From Mytilinidion resinicola (lineage: Eukaryota > Ascomycota > Dothideomycetes > Mytilinidiales > Mytilinidiaceae), in contig NW_022985441.1 of the NCBI RefSeq assembly GCF_010093595.1, forward strand, positions 27,499 through 91,498: DNA of 64,000 nucleotides, in the 5' to 3' direction. The translations under genes and the position numbers were made by a program. The notes under the pieces are model-generated. The model ran no database searches, had not been told where the DNA came from, and was given only the letters and a program-made list of their open reading frames with translations. Shown here piece by piece: positions 47,904-58,733 of this stretch. How positions within the stretch are numbered: the stretch's first letter is position 1; each line of letters opens with the position of its first letter.

Positions 47904-48449
47904 CTACTTAGGAGGTTTGATGCCAATTCGACGCCAGGAGCGTATAGATTGCAGAGCACTAAGTAACTCAGGCTTCATATTAAGGCGTCGTACGCCCAGG
48001 AGATCGCCAAGTTCGCTGAAAATTCTCTCACAATCAGCTGAGGAGGCTGGGATGGAGTAGATATCAAGGGCTAGCTGGCCTAGAATAGGATAGCGATCTC
48101 TTGTGATAACCCAGTACTGAATAGGGTCCTTCGCTAGTGGGTTGTCCTGTTTCAGAGTTGGCTCGCGCTTCCACCTCTCGTACTCGTCGTCAACAGTTTC
48201 CTCCATCTCCTGCTTGCCCTCCTCCATAGAGTTCCTAAGGAAGTCTGCTCGGTCGTTTATAGGGCTTGTTCGACGGCGTTTTGCAGGCCTCACATCAGGA
48301 GACGAGGTAGGAGATGCTTCGCCAGCAGCCTTTGCAGCCACCTTATCCTTATATACCTGCCACAGCAGCCGGAAGGAGCTATAGCCATTTGAAAGCCAGT
48401 TCTTGTACGGATGTGGCCTATCGCGCTTTATATTGTAATCCTTCGGCAC
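47904..48449 (-). pseudogene. hAT transposase, C-terminal dimerisation part
   Basis: This open frame of 181 codons ends with the hAT C-terminal domain: LGQLALDIYSIPASSADCERIFSELGDLL, then SALQSIRSW. It contains AKRRRTSPINDRADFLRNSM, a basic/Pro-Ser linker. It would be in the same gene as 49,512-50,591 but is separated by mutated sequence. Confidence 0.8.
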
Positions 48450-49511
48450 CTTCCATAGCCCCTTAAGCGCGTGTTTATATGCTGGATGAAGTATTATACT
48501 CAGGTTAAATTGATGTGAACTCTGATTTCTATAGACGTCTAGCTAGTTGTATATATACTAGGGGAGGGAAGGGGGCCACCCCCAGGGTGGCGCGCTAGTA
48601 AGTTCAGATGAGCCCTGCACAGCTGAGGCTTCAGCTCGGTTCTCTACAGCTGAGATTTCAGCTGGGTTCTCTACAGCTGATGTTCGGAGAGTAGCTTTCT
48701 GGCATATGAGTTGTTGATCCTAGGTTGTAGTGCTGCAACCTGAGTATTATAGCTGCAAAATAGATAAAGGTGTCTTCTATCTTCCCGTAGTAATCCGCGA
48801 GTTTCTTATAGGCGGCGTTAATATTAATAACTAAGTGATCTTCAGGTGCATCTGGATCCTTGTAGTTAATAGCCTTAAGCCTCTCCTTCTGCTCCTTAAG
48901 GGCCGAGAGTAGCTATTTAAATATAATAAGAACTTCCCAAATAGCTCCGTGGCTACCAGCTGAACCTCTGCCCTGTAGCCACGTTATTGCATTCTTAAAC
49001 AGCTTAAGCAGCTGCTTATACTCTGTAATTGTTGCCTAATTACCTGTGTTTAGCCCTTGCTCCTTAATAAAGCACCGCGGTTTCTCCTTCTTTATATCCT
49101 TGCGCCGAGATGCTGCTTTAATATTGTATTCCTCGAGCTTTATATATATATACGCGTCGAGAGGGCCTTAGAGCTTACAGGCGCGCTTAAAGCAATTGTA
49201 GTAAGAGTTCCACCAAGTTCTAATAGGCTTAATAAGCTTCTTTAGTTTATAAGATTTATTGCGGCGCTTTAAGTCCTCTGCCTGCAGTTTAATAAACAGC
49301 TCTCGGGCTTATAGAGAGGCGCTAATAGATAATATAACGTTGAATAGCACCCCGATAGGCCCGGCTTTCCTCTACTCTACTATTAGCAGTTCTTCTTCCT
49401 ATATTACTGTTAGCGCAATATAGAATAGCAATAAGATTAGAAACGTGATTTTACCCGTATATTCACGTTCATGCTCTTAAATGCCTTCTTATCCTTACCC
49501 TATATAATTGC
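48450..49511 (-). pseudogene. hAT transposase, mutated central part
   Basis: This stretch is richer in A/T than either end of the element and has stops in all frames on the minus strand. It covers the segment between the first catalytic block and the dimerisation domain. The uneven mutation load along one element is unusual. Confidence 0.6.
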
Positions 49512-50591
49512 TTAGGCAGCTAAGTTAAGAATATAGCAGGTACAGCGTAACCGACGCTGGGAGATGCTGAACTCGAATTCATCGGCCATCGCTATTAAAG
49601 CAGTGTTGTTGTTTATGGCGTTGTTAAGTATAAAGTAGCTAAGGCGCTTAGCATTAATTTTAAACAATTGTAACGTTGAGCTAACTATCTCCGCGATGTT
49701 CTTGCCTGAGTGCTGGCCTAGAAGAACAGGCAGGCCTAATAAGTAGTCCTCTAGCCGGCCATTCTTGTTTAGATAATATACATATATCCCAGTAAGCGCA
49801 CGCTTATTGCCAACTGAAGTCCAATTATCGAATAATATATAGATAAGGCTAGTTGCCTGCTGGAGGTGTTTAATCACGGCGGGTATATAGGAATTGTACT
49901 CGGCTATAATGGATTCTCGGAGTGTACAATAGGTCTTCCATAGGCTTAATTTGGCAATAGGTCTAGCAGCAGCAATTATGCTGCGGAAGGCAGGCTTCTC
50001 AATAACGCGTAAAGCCTGATTATTATCAGCAACCCAGTGTTGAACAGCGCGTAGAAACTTCGCCCGATTGAAGCTGTCCGCCAGCTTGTTAGCCACGTCC
50101 TGTGGAACATTAATGCCCTGGAACTGCATTGTCGCCAACACTGACGTCTGGTTTGGAGTAGAGAAGTTGATCTGGCCATCTTTATCAACCCCGTGGCCAC
50201 GCTGTTGCCGCCCTAGGTGAGCCATAGCTGACGAAGTAGCCTTCTCAACGTTGAACTCGCCGCTAGGTATTCTGTGTATGTGGCAGTACTTGCAGAGCCA
50301 GAACTTCTGGCGCTGCTTTCGATGGTAAACAGGCCAACCGTACGCGTAAATCCAGCTTGCTTTTGACGGTCGTAAGGTTTCGTAAGGCCTTCTCTGCAGA
50401 TGCGGTACCCGTAGCCAATTGAGGTTCTCATATAGGTTGTCGTTGTCAACGTCGTCGTCGTTCGTGGCAGGTGTTTCGACGTGTTCATTCGTGTTGACTT
50501 CGGCGCGCATAGAATTAACCTTACGGGGAGGTTTCTTTCGATTTGCGCGTGCGATAACTTCCTGCTGTACGTTCTGAAGGTTCTGATTCAT
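49512..50591 (-). pseudogene. hAT transposase, N-terminal part
   Basis: An open frame of 359 codons starts MNQNLQNVQQEVIARANRKK. A BED-type zinc finger is seen near residues 96-125 (FWLCKYCHIHRI...AMAHL). The start of the catalytic region follows, with YILFDNWTSVGNKRALTGIY near 248-267 and LSYFILNNAINNNTALIAM near 321-339, where family members usually have Asp in place of the first Asn residues. The frame ends at TAA directly after CTCYILNLAA. A Gln there in relatives would make this a CAA-to-TAA change. A nearby TAG follows in a position fitting a former Trp. Confidence 0.8.
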
Positions 50592-50984
50592 TGCTGGGTG
50601 CGATATTGTACAGAGGTGGTATGGTGTTGGACGCGTTGATGTGAGTTAGGATGAAAATCAGGGTTAGGAGACTGCTTAGTAAGCACTTCTGCTAGGTGGG
50701 CTCTCTATAGGATACTCTATCTACGCTCCGCAAATAGGAATCAATCAAACCAATCAAATCAATCAATTTGATGCCTTGAAGTTGATTTGATTGATAAAAT
50801 CCACCTCTTCGGATTGATTGATTGATTTGGTTGAACCAAATCAAATCAATCAATCTATCAACTTAAGTTGATTGTTCCCCACTCTGAATCTTGGACACCC
50901 GCCTGTTACCTATCTTTCCAAAGCTCGGCATCTCGATAGCCCTACCGATCCCAACGTCCAAACCCGCCCTACCAACTACCCTCC

Positions 50985-51545
50985 TCAGATCGTCGATCTC
51001 AAATAACAACTTCCATTCACAAACGTAACACCACCATCACAAGTCGCCTTCTGAATGGTCGTTCCAATGCACGCCGAGTTTCCATCATCCGTCGACCACG
51101 GCCACTGCCAGTGGAAGTTCATATCAATGCCCGAGGCCAGCCTAGTGAGATAGTCGTTGCGAGTGCTCCAATCGTCTGTGATGACTGCAACGTTGGGAGG
51201 ATTCCGTCCACATTCGCCAACCATGTTAGCGACGACACCGCGGCACCAGTCTGCGCCGGTGCCTTGATCGGTCGGTTCAATGCGCACAACGTAGTTAAGG
51301 AAGTTGCCGTCCGTGATTGATGTCGCGAGTTAAAGAGTCAGGAGAAAAAGATGGAGGTGGAAGAGGGGGAGAATGTACGCACCAAAGTCGTAGTAGCAGT
51401 CGATGAGGGCCCATTGGAAGTTGGAAAAATGGCAGGTATCATCACGTTTCGAGCTTTGGCTGGGAGATGATTCTGATATAGCTGTGGTGCCACTGAGAAG
51501 TGCGAGGAGTGTGCCGACGAGGGCGAAGTACTTTAATGTGGACAT
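50985..51545 (-). CDS. Small secreted Cys-containing protein candidate
   Basis: From the Met at 51,545 the protein starts MSTLKYFALVGTLLALLSG, a clear signal peptide, followed by SSKR (a Kex2-like site) and DDTCHFSNFQW. Exon 1 ends at 51,383 before a GTGCGT donor. The second exon runs to a stop at 50,985 and contains GADWCRGVVANMVGECG, ASGIDMNFHWQWPW and VTFVNGSCYL. The only AG available before it (51,263-51,264) gives a 120-nt intron and 146 aa in frame. It would remove the protein-like FLNYVVRIEPTDQG stretch just upstream, so the true acceptor may be non-canonical or lost. No known family is recognised with certainty. Confidence 0.55.
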
Positions 51546-52537
51546 TCTGATGAAGAGGAGACTGAAAGAGGAGAAATGGTCGCCAAAAGTCAAATGACCA
51601 AGAGGATAGAGTGCCTGCGAGGAACCACGACTAAATGAAAGAGGAGATCCAAGGCCAGGAGGTAGTATCAGAAGACTGTTGGTTCGTGATGCTGTTATAT
51701 ATTCTATCCCAAGCCATTTCACGAAGACGATACCTTGGGCACGACAGAGGCATTGACCCTTTAGCGACATCAAATTACTACTCTAGCGAGGGCACCAATC
51801 GCGATGAATGCTGTCTCAGGCTTGCACTGTGCAAAAGTGCGGTCTCACGACGGATTGGGCTGAATGTGTGCTCCCCCAACAAAATCATACGGCAGGAAGA
51901 TTGACAAAGTTGCCCACGGGTCCAAAAAGATTGTATTGATGACATTTTCTCGAAGCCCTGCGGCTCTTCTTTTAGCTGCTAGCGCATATTGTGTTCGAAG
52001 ACTGCTCTGCTGTGATTGGATTGCTCGCTTACTCGCTTGAAAATATAGTAGGGCACAGGCACTTTGATCCGTCACGATCAACTACACGTCTAATTCGAGA
52101 TCCACGATGTCAGCATGTAGTGCCTGAGTCCTATTTCCTGCCCGATATAAACTCTCCTGCAAGCTCGTACTGGCGATCCTCCATCTGAAACGGCGGTATG
52201 CTCAGCTCAGCTTCATCCTAGCTCGGCCAGTTCCAAAGTACATGGACGTGGAACTCAGGGCAAGGAGGAAGTCCGCTTAGGATGGATGGGGAGATATCGT
52301 ATACGAGGTGCCGCAGGTGACTAGGTGCAGTTGTTTAGCCCGAAAACCCCTATATATCCCGGTTCCCATGGTGGTTAAAATCATCATCAGAGATTACAGT
52401 AACACTCCACTAGCATCTGCGTTTATTCTTTTTGCTCCCCTTCCAGTTCTGCTTTCGTCGTCGTTTATAACAACTTCACCATCTCGCTCTTCTCGATTGC
52501 TCCTTGGCTTTGTCTCAATATCGACGCTCTCGAAACC
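51546..52537. other. Divergent intergenic region between two secreted-protein candidates
   Basis: About 1 kb separates two divergently transcribed small-protein genes and should hold both promoters. Short overlapping frames are not supported. No repeat was recognised. Confidence 0.45.
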
Positions 52538-53322
52538 ATGAAACTCACAAATTTCATTGCAAGTTTCTTCCATAGTCTTTGAATACTGTCTACCGTTAAC
52601 CCACTCTAGGCTCCCTTGCTCTTCGCTACTTGTGTCATTGCGATCCCCATGCTCGACGCCAAGCCTTCAGATGTCGAGAAGCGTGACAGCGATTACCGGA
52701 GTCACTGTCTACATCTCGCGCAATGGCCACGGTAACGAAGCTAGTTTCCGTATCTTTGGAGGCATCCGCATCCTTACTCAGTTCCGCGACTGGTTTACAT
52801 CGTCCGGAATTGGACCACACGTGACCAAGGCCTTCTATTCAAACTTGAAGCCTGTAATTAGGGGGGCTGCGCGAGCCATCGATGCCGGAACGCTCGTTAC
52901 TGGCTTCCAGGGTCTATACAAGGACACGAACCAGCTACTTTACGGCGTAGTCGGGACCTAATTCACCGCGTCAACTTTTACAGGCACCGAAACGGTGCTG
53001 ATTCGTGTTACAGGTGTCCTTGCCACCGGCCCCAGCCTACGACGATATGGCGGCTTGGTGGGCCGTGGTGAACCCTATCAAAACGGCCATCAGCATCTAC
53101 GTCGCGGAAAATGTGCACACGAACGTCGTATTCGTCATTGTCGATGATGCATTTATAGCCGGAGGTGGAGCGGTTACAAGCACTAAAAGGTCCATCTCGA
53201 CTCGTGTCCCGGCGGAATTCATGAGGAGGCAAGCACCCGACGTGTGCGGCGGGTACGATCTCGTCAGTTTATTTTCAAATGACGTCGTGTATGATGATAG
53301 CTCGCCGGTTCATTTGGCATAA
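52538..53322 (+). CDS. Secreted protein candidate, four exons, GC-AG first intron
   Basis: The model has exons 52,538-52,558, 52,610-52,700, 52,741-52,946 and 53,014-53,322, encoding 208 aa. Using GCAAGT as a GC-type donor joins MKLTNFI to APLLFATCVIAIPMLDA, a convincing signal peptide, then SDVEKR (Kex2-like). With the neighbouring GT donor the frame closes at once. The 40-nt second intron (GTCACT...CGAAG) is the weakest part; a one-base frameshift there is the alternative. The third intron (67 nt, GTAGTC...TACAG) keeps phase. The mature part includes RIFGGIRILTQFRDWFTSSG and AISIYVAENVHTNVVFVIVD. I do not recognise the family. Confidence 0.5.
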
Positions 53323-54049
53323 GTCAATTAAGCTCCTACTGTTTAGAAGGTAGGACATTGGAAGGAGGAAGGAGGAGCGATAGAGAGATACAATGATGCG
53401 GCGGAGCCTGAGCGACTTTATATTCTATCTTTCATTTCTTCTTGCGCTGAGTTTTCGAATGACTCCGAAGCAACTCGTCGCGATCCGGAGCCTGTTTGCT
53501 GATAGATGATTGATGAGACATCGTAAAAGAGAAGGACAAAGACCCTCGCTTCGTGAATTACGAAGTACGGATGTGAAACACACCTACAACATGGCATCCC
53601 TCTCTTTCTTGAATCTCATTGGAGTCGAATCCTTCCCGACCACTTGGCAGACAGTTCTTATCGAGTTCTTCCAGCGTATTTCAACCCATGAAGGAACGTA
53701 AAAAACCGGGCATGCTCACTGTGTCCCTTTTCTTCATGTAGATGCAACATCGACACCCTGATGCTGTGGGAACGCTTCCTGGTGCTAATGATAGGTACTG
53801 ATGGCTGACGAATGCTGATACGTTGATATCTCGAAAGGAGTTCTCAAGACAGTTGAGGTAGAAATGGGCGTTAAGTTTCCAAGGTGAGGGTCCGGTCCGT
53901 CATTTCCTCCGCGCTAAAAATAGCCTTACCTTCTTCAACGTCCGAGGTCCCCTAACACTCGCTCGGTAAGAAAAATAGCCTGTTTTCACTACAACATTCG
54001 ACCTAATCCTCAATGAGATATTGTTGAGTTTCCTCTTCACATTCTCTGG
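53323..54049. other. Intergenic region, nothing supported
   Basis: A short plus-strand frame at 53,510-53,701 ends just before a GTAAAA that could be a donor, but I found no partner exon or motif. Confidence 0.4.
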
Positions 54050-54307
54050 ATGCGTCGGTCCTTCAAATTTCTATCTAACTTTTCTCTCCTTACGATTTTG
54101 TTGAAGGCATCCGATTCTTTAGTAAGACGTGATGGCAAATCAGATGGCGATATCTTTAGATGTGATGCACCCTTAGAACCCGAAAGCGCACCGCCTTGTT
54201 TAACGAGTTACCTAGAGCTTACAACAGAGCCTGAGGCTACGGTGGTGTGGTTTCAGCGTTCTGGGTGTCCTCAACGCAAAGATACTACCTTTGTAGGATG
54301 TAACTAG
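54050..54307 (+). CDS. Small secreted four-cysteine protein candidate (85 aa)
   Basis: The N-terminus MRRSFKFLSNFSLLTILLKA resembles a signal peptide, followed by a dibasic RR at residues 26-27. Four Cys at positions 38, 50, 73 and 84 could form two disulfides in a mature domain of about 55 residues. No intron is needed. The hydrophobic core is short, so secretion is not certain. I do not recognise the family. Confidence 0.42.
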   Translation: MRRSFKFLSNFSLLTILLKASDSLVRRDGKSDGDIFRCDAPLEPESAPPCLTSYLELTTEPEATVVWFQRSGCPQRKDTTFVGCN

Positions 54308-55258
54308 GAGATCAGACGCAACAATGGGCTCTGTGCCCGGGAGAAAACGCCAAGAGCTCGTATTGGCGCCTGCTTCCTCGAGATAGTATCACATGCAGCC
54401 CTCGCCCTCGTGCCCGGCTGCTTCACCTCCGCCAGTCACGTCCGATAGCGCCAACGAAGTTGTGATCGCTGATATCAGCAACTGTGGCCCAGCAACATCT
54501 TGTACAGGTACACTGCCTCGTCATCGGTGTACAGACTTCTGCCACGTCTTACTTCAACGCACCGATGGAGTGCTGGAGCAGCGGGCCACTTGTACTTGGC
54601 GACATTTCGCAAGATTTGCCTTCGGCTCGAGCTTCCGATCCTTGTTCTGTCATCCCGATTTCCGAGTACAGTAAGATGAGTAAGCCAGCAATGGCTCCGG
54701 AGCTGCCCCTCCGTGCTCAGGGTCGTCGCCAATAGCCTTCCCCACGGTACGCCTGGCTACACCCGAGATCGCTTCTTTTTCAGCTCGCGATAATGCATCT
54801 TCCGACCTTTCGGAGTAGCGCCGAGTTGGGCTTGCGACTCTCGGTAACCTTAACTCTTTGGGATAAGCTTGGGCTCATCTTCGCCTCGAAAATGCTGCTC
54901 TGGGGCAATCGCCACGATCGACTGCATAGCGACCTCCACTAACTCACAGTTATTGTAGGACCTCCGCTGGAAAATGGCCATCCTTCGCTATGGATTGATT
55001 CCGATTCGGTCGTCTCGCATAATCACCGCGAACTGTTAAGCCGCACCAACTCCCCATGCCCCGACTTTTCTTGTGTCTAAAAATGCTTCATGATCAGGTA
55101 AAGAGAGCTATTTTGAGAGACGACTGTCCGAACCACCCACCCCGCTCGCCATTGGGGCCATTGTAACGGCACCCAGTAGTCGGCACTGAGCTTCCGTCTT
55201 GGCTGCTCAGGTACCGGCTGTGGCTGAAGGGACCCCGGCCTTTGGCATTCACGTGATC
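54308..55258. other. Intergenic region upstream of the kelch gene
   Basis: Overlapping frames near 54,393-54,735 on both strands show no recognisable domain and look like composition effects or decayed sequence. The last few hundred bases should hold the kelch gene promoter. Confidence 0.45.
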
Positions 55259-57852
55259 ATGAAAAACTTCAGTCTCTACAGGCGTTTGGGGTCGTTATTT
55301 TGCTCTCAGGTTGCTCTTCTGCTTTTGTTGGACGTATGCGCAGCGCAACTCGATCCTATTTACAATCACTGCGAACGATGGCAGCACTCCTGTTTGTGAA
55401 CACTCTATCTCTTGGGTTTGACATCACCTGATCATCTTAGCAACAATACGGAATGACACACTCTATATTGATGGAGGAATCGAAACTTTCCGGCTGGATA
55501 ATACTAATTACACCAATGGTCTGTAGCTTGTTTTAACACCATTACAAATACGCTAACATTAGCAGGCACTGATGTTGGAAATACTATTGGTGTTAGTAAG
55601 TAACAACCTCTTAGCTGTATCCAGCCCATACTGACGCGAACTAGACCTGTACACGATTACAGTCCTGCTCAACGAAACTTGGAATTGGTGGACAAACATC
55701 ACAGAAGCGAAGCTGAACAAAACAGAAAATCCAGCCTCCGGTACGCAAGGTCCTAGTACACATACCAGAGTCCTCCGTTGTCATTGTTCCTGGAACCGTG
55801 TTGAGACACGACTCATACCGTGTTTGAACACCCACTCAAATTGCGTTTGAGCACCCAATTCAGCCGCTTTGAACTCGGTAGTGGTGTCTTAAACATGACC
55901 TGAGTGGCATTCAAGGACAGCCAGCACCAGAGGACCTAGTGTCTGTCTTCAACGCCCTTTCTTTATGAAAACCCGCTAACATTTGTATTGTTACCTAAAG
56001 GCTCTACTCCCCAAACAGGTCTCATCCGTGGCGCTTCCTACCAAGGCCCACCTGACGACTCGCGCATATGGACGTTCGGCGGAACTTCCTTCGAGGGCAA
56101 CACTTCATTTCCAGGCTGGCATACGATGCAAAGCTCCGCAACGCCACTGTGGTCCTTCGATACTAACACCAAGGAATGGTCGCCGTTCTCTGCGGGTCCC
56201 CTCGTCGAAGAGCCAAACTATGGTCTCTCTGCAGAAGCACCAGACCAAGGCTTAGCCTTCTACTTGAATGGACAGATCGATAACGGTACCAGATTTACGA
56301 CAAATGATCTCGGTAACAACACTCTTAATCTTCCTGGAATGGTCGTTATAAATCTGGCCAATCAAACTTTTGCGAACATCTCGACTCCAGGACTCAATGA
56401 AAGCACATACCCTCGAGCGGGTGGAAGTATGGGATACGTACCAGGTCTTGGCCGAAGCGGTATATTGGTTGCCTTAGGAGGCGCATACCGCAATCAATCT
56501 GGCCCAGGGCCATTCAAGGCGCAAACTCTTGTACGTTAGCAGAAATCATCCTTGATATGCTCTAACACAGCTAGGCTACATATGATACTGTCGATGTCTT
56601 TGATATTGCATCGTACCTCGAGACCCCGGCCACCAACGGGACCTGGTATACCCAGGCCACGACGGGTAGCATTCCGCCACCCCGAATTGATTCCTGCGTC
56701 GTGCTCGCTTCTGCCCCAGATAACTCATCCCATAACATGTACGTGGTCTGTTGTTTACGTACCGTATTACGTCACTTATTTCTTCGTTCGCTATTTCACA
56801 ACGTTTACTTCTTTATTTCTCACCACCTTACTTCAACATACCGACATATTGACATCTCACACCTTACTCCCTTTTCCGCTGCGTCGTAGTCCACGGCATC
56901 TTCTGACCCTTCCAGATATCTATATGGCGGCCGCGACCCCACCTCATCCAACATGACCCTCTACGACGACATATACGCCCTCTCCCTCCCCTCCTTCACC
57001 TGGACCCTCATCTACACCGGCTCCTCCCCGCGCTGGGGCCATACCTGCCACATCGTTGGCCCCGGCAAGCGCCAACTCCTGACTGTCGGTGGTTCACTCA
57101 ACAAGACCACTGACCATTGCGACTGGGAAGTCCGCGGCGTTGCCATCTATGACCTCTCCGCCGCCCTATGGGGCACTGTCTTTATCGAAGACGCACCAGC
57201 CTACAATGTCACCCCTGCCATCGTAAAGGTAATCGGTGGTGATTCCATAGGGGCTGCCACACTGAAAGCGCCAGAGAAGGGATATGGGAACACAGCGTTA
57301 GCAGCTGTGATGAACGCAACGCGTACGACATTGGGCCCGACGGCAACCGCTACGCCTGCGATAAATCGTAAGAAATCACACACTGGTACTATTGTTGGCG
57401 CGGTCATCGGGTCGATTGCTGGACTCGCCGCCATCCTTGTCGCCGCGTATTTCATCTATCGCAAGCGCCTTCCTAAACCCCCAAGCCGTCCCCCAACGCC
57501 TATGGCCGAAGCTCCGACGACAGGTGAGCGGCTCGAAGCCGTGGGCGACGACAAGCACCCCCTCGAAGCGCCTGGGGTGGAACTGCCGTGGGAGCTGGAG
57601 GCGAAGGGGGAGCCGCAAGAGCTATCACCGACGTCGCTAGCGGAGGTTCATGGAGAGGATTGGAGAGATGGTAGGGCTGAGCTTGAAGCACAGCAGAGGG
57701 TAGAGATGGAGGAGCAGCATGGGGTGAGTGAAGCTGATAGAGATGGGCCTGTTGTTGGGAAGGCAGGAGAAAGGGCCGAGTTGAGCGGGACAGCTGTTCC
57801 GTCGGGGGGAAGGCTGGGGGTGCCTGTTATTAAGGCAGATGATATGGCGTAG
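55259..57852 (+). CDS. Kelch-repeat single-pass membrane protein
   Basis: The model has seven exons: 55,259-55,391, 55,441-55,518, 55,566-55,595, 55,645-55,740, 56,001-56,530, 56,575-56,738 and 56,916-57,852. It encodes 655 aa in one continuous frame. A signal peptide (SQVALLLLLDVCAAQ) is followed by kelch-like blades: TLYIDGGIETF, RIWTFGGTSFEGN, VVINLANQTFANIS, ILVALGGAYRNQ, IYLYGGRDPTSSN and RQLLTVGGSLNKT. Several N-glycosylation sites are present. One membrane helix lies at about residues 501-524 (GTIVGAVIGSIAGLAAILVA). The cytoplasmic tail of about 130 residues is rich in Pro and Glu. This layout is known from fungal cell-surface kelch proteins; the ligand is unknown. Introns 1-3 and 5 are 44-49 nt; introns 4 and 6 are 260 and 177 nt. 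Confidence 0.82.
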
Positions 57853-58300
57853 TCTTAGATGTTTGTATCGGGAAAGGGATTGAAAAAGATAGTAACGAAA
57901 GGGGCGCGCTTCGGCACCAGGTAATTAGGTAAAATCCCTCTCTTGGCTTCGTTTGTTGTAGAAGAGGTCTGAACATAATAAAGCTTATACGGTTTATTAT
58001 TTGAATAACGTGTTCAAGGATAGAATAAGAAGCTCTTACCATAGCACACATAGTCACTGAGAGAGGCACTCGATCACGTGATCGAATCAAAAGTGGTCAG
58101 GTACTTCGGAATCAATATTTTGAAGCTGATACTATTTATAACATCACTAATTTAAAGGGTATAATATATAATATTAATTTTTGGTTTTAAGACTTAATTA
58201 AAAACATTTAAAGATTGGACTTCTAAGGAAAGCTGCTACATTTTTCCAGCATCTAATATGCAGGCTGTAGCTCGCATCCTTCTATTACCTCTAACAGCGC
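57853..58300. other. 3' flank of kelch gene and transition into AT-rich block
   Basis: Composition shifts abruptly at about 58,100, where TpA-rich, stop-filled sequence begins. No gene seen. Confidence 0.5.
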
Positions 58301-58725
58301 TTTTCGCGTGGAAAGACACCGTAAAACCACGTGCCCGCCCCACTACCCTAAAGCCAAGCCTTGGCATTAAGGATGCGTGCCAAAAAATTTGGAATACGTG
58401 GGGCAGTACGTAAGTGGATAATATTTCTATAAATAATAGGACTTATACGACTATATACTCTAACAGTGCTTTATAGACCCTCTTTAGTACTCTAAGAACT
58501 AAAAGGCGTGGAAAATAAGTTTTAGAAATAGGGATATAAAATATTCTAGTATTAGGGACGTCTTAGTATTAGGAATGCGAGCCGGAAAATATAGAATACG
58601 TAAGGTTGTAAGCGTAATACTAAGCCTTAGTATTAGGCTATAAATAGCAGGACTAGTGCTACTATACACTTTAGTAGTACTTTTTACACCTTTTTAAGTA
58701 CTTTAAGAACTAAATAGCGTTAAAA
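58300..58725. repeat. Two diverged tandem copies of a roughly 205-bp unit
   Basis: Landmarks recur in the same order about 200-210 bases apart. GGAATACGT near 58,391 returns as AGAATACGT near 58,593. TATAAATAATAGGACT near 58,430 returns as TATAAATAGCAGGACT near 58,640. TCTAAGAACTAAA near 58,491 returns as TTTAAGAACTAAA near 58,702. The first copy is less AT-rich than the second. Nature unknown. Confidence 0.5.
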
Positions 58726-58733
58726 TTAGGACG

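Larger units (their letters stand above)
47709..50886 (-). mobile_element. Complete hAT DNA transposon with perfect 8-bp target duplication
   Basis: The element begins CAGAGTGGGGA and ends with its inverse TCCCCACTCTG, flanked by a perfect direct repeat AATCTTGG (47,701-47,708 and 50,887-50,894). An 8-bp duplication is the hAT hallmark. Many subterminal copies of CAATCAAT/TTGATTGATT lie inside both ends (47,720-47,905 and 50,735-50,875), probably transposase binding sites. The body carries the transposase gene in two surviving pieces on the minus strand with a mutated middle. Total length is 3,178 bp. The intact ends and target duplication imply a fairly recent insertion, later silenced by point mutation. 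Confidence 0.92.
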
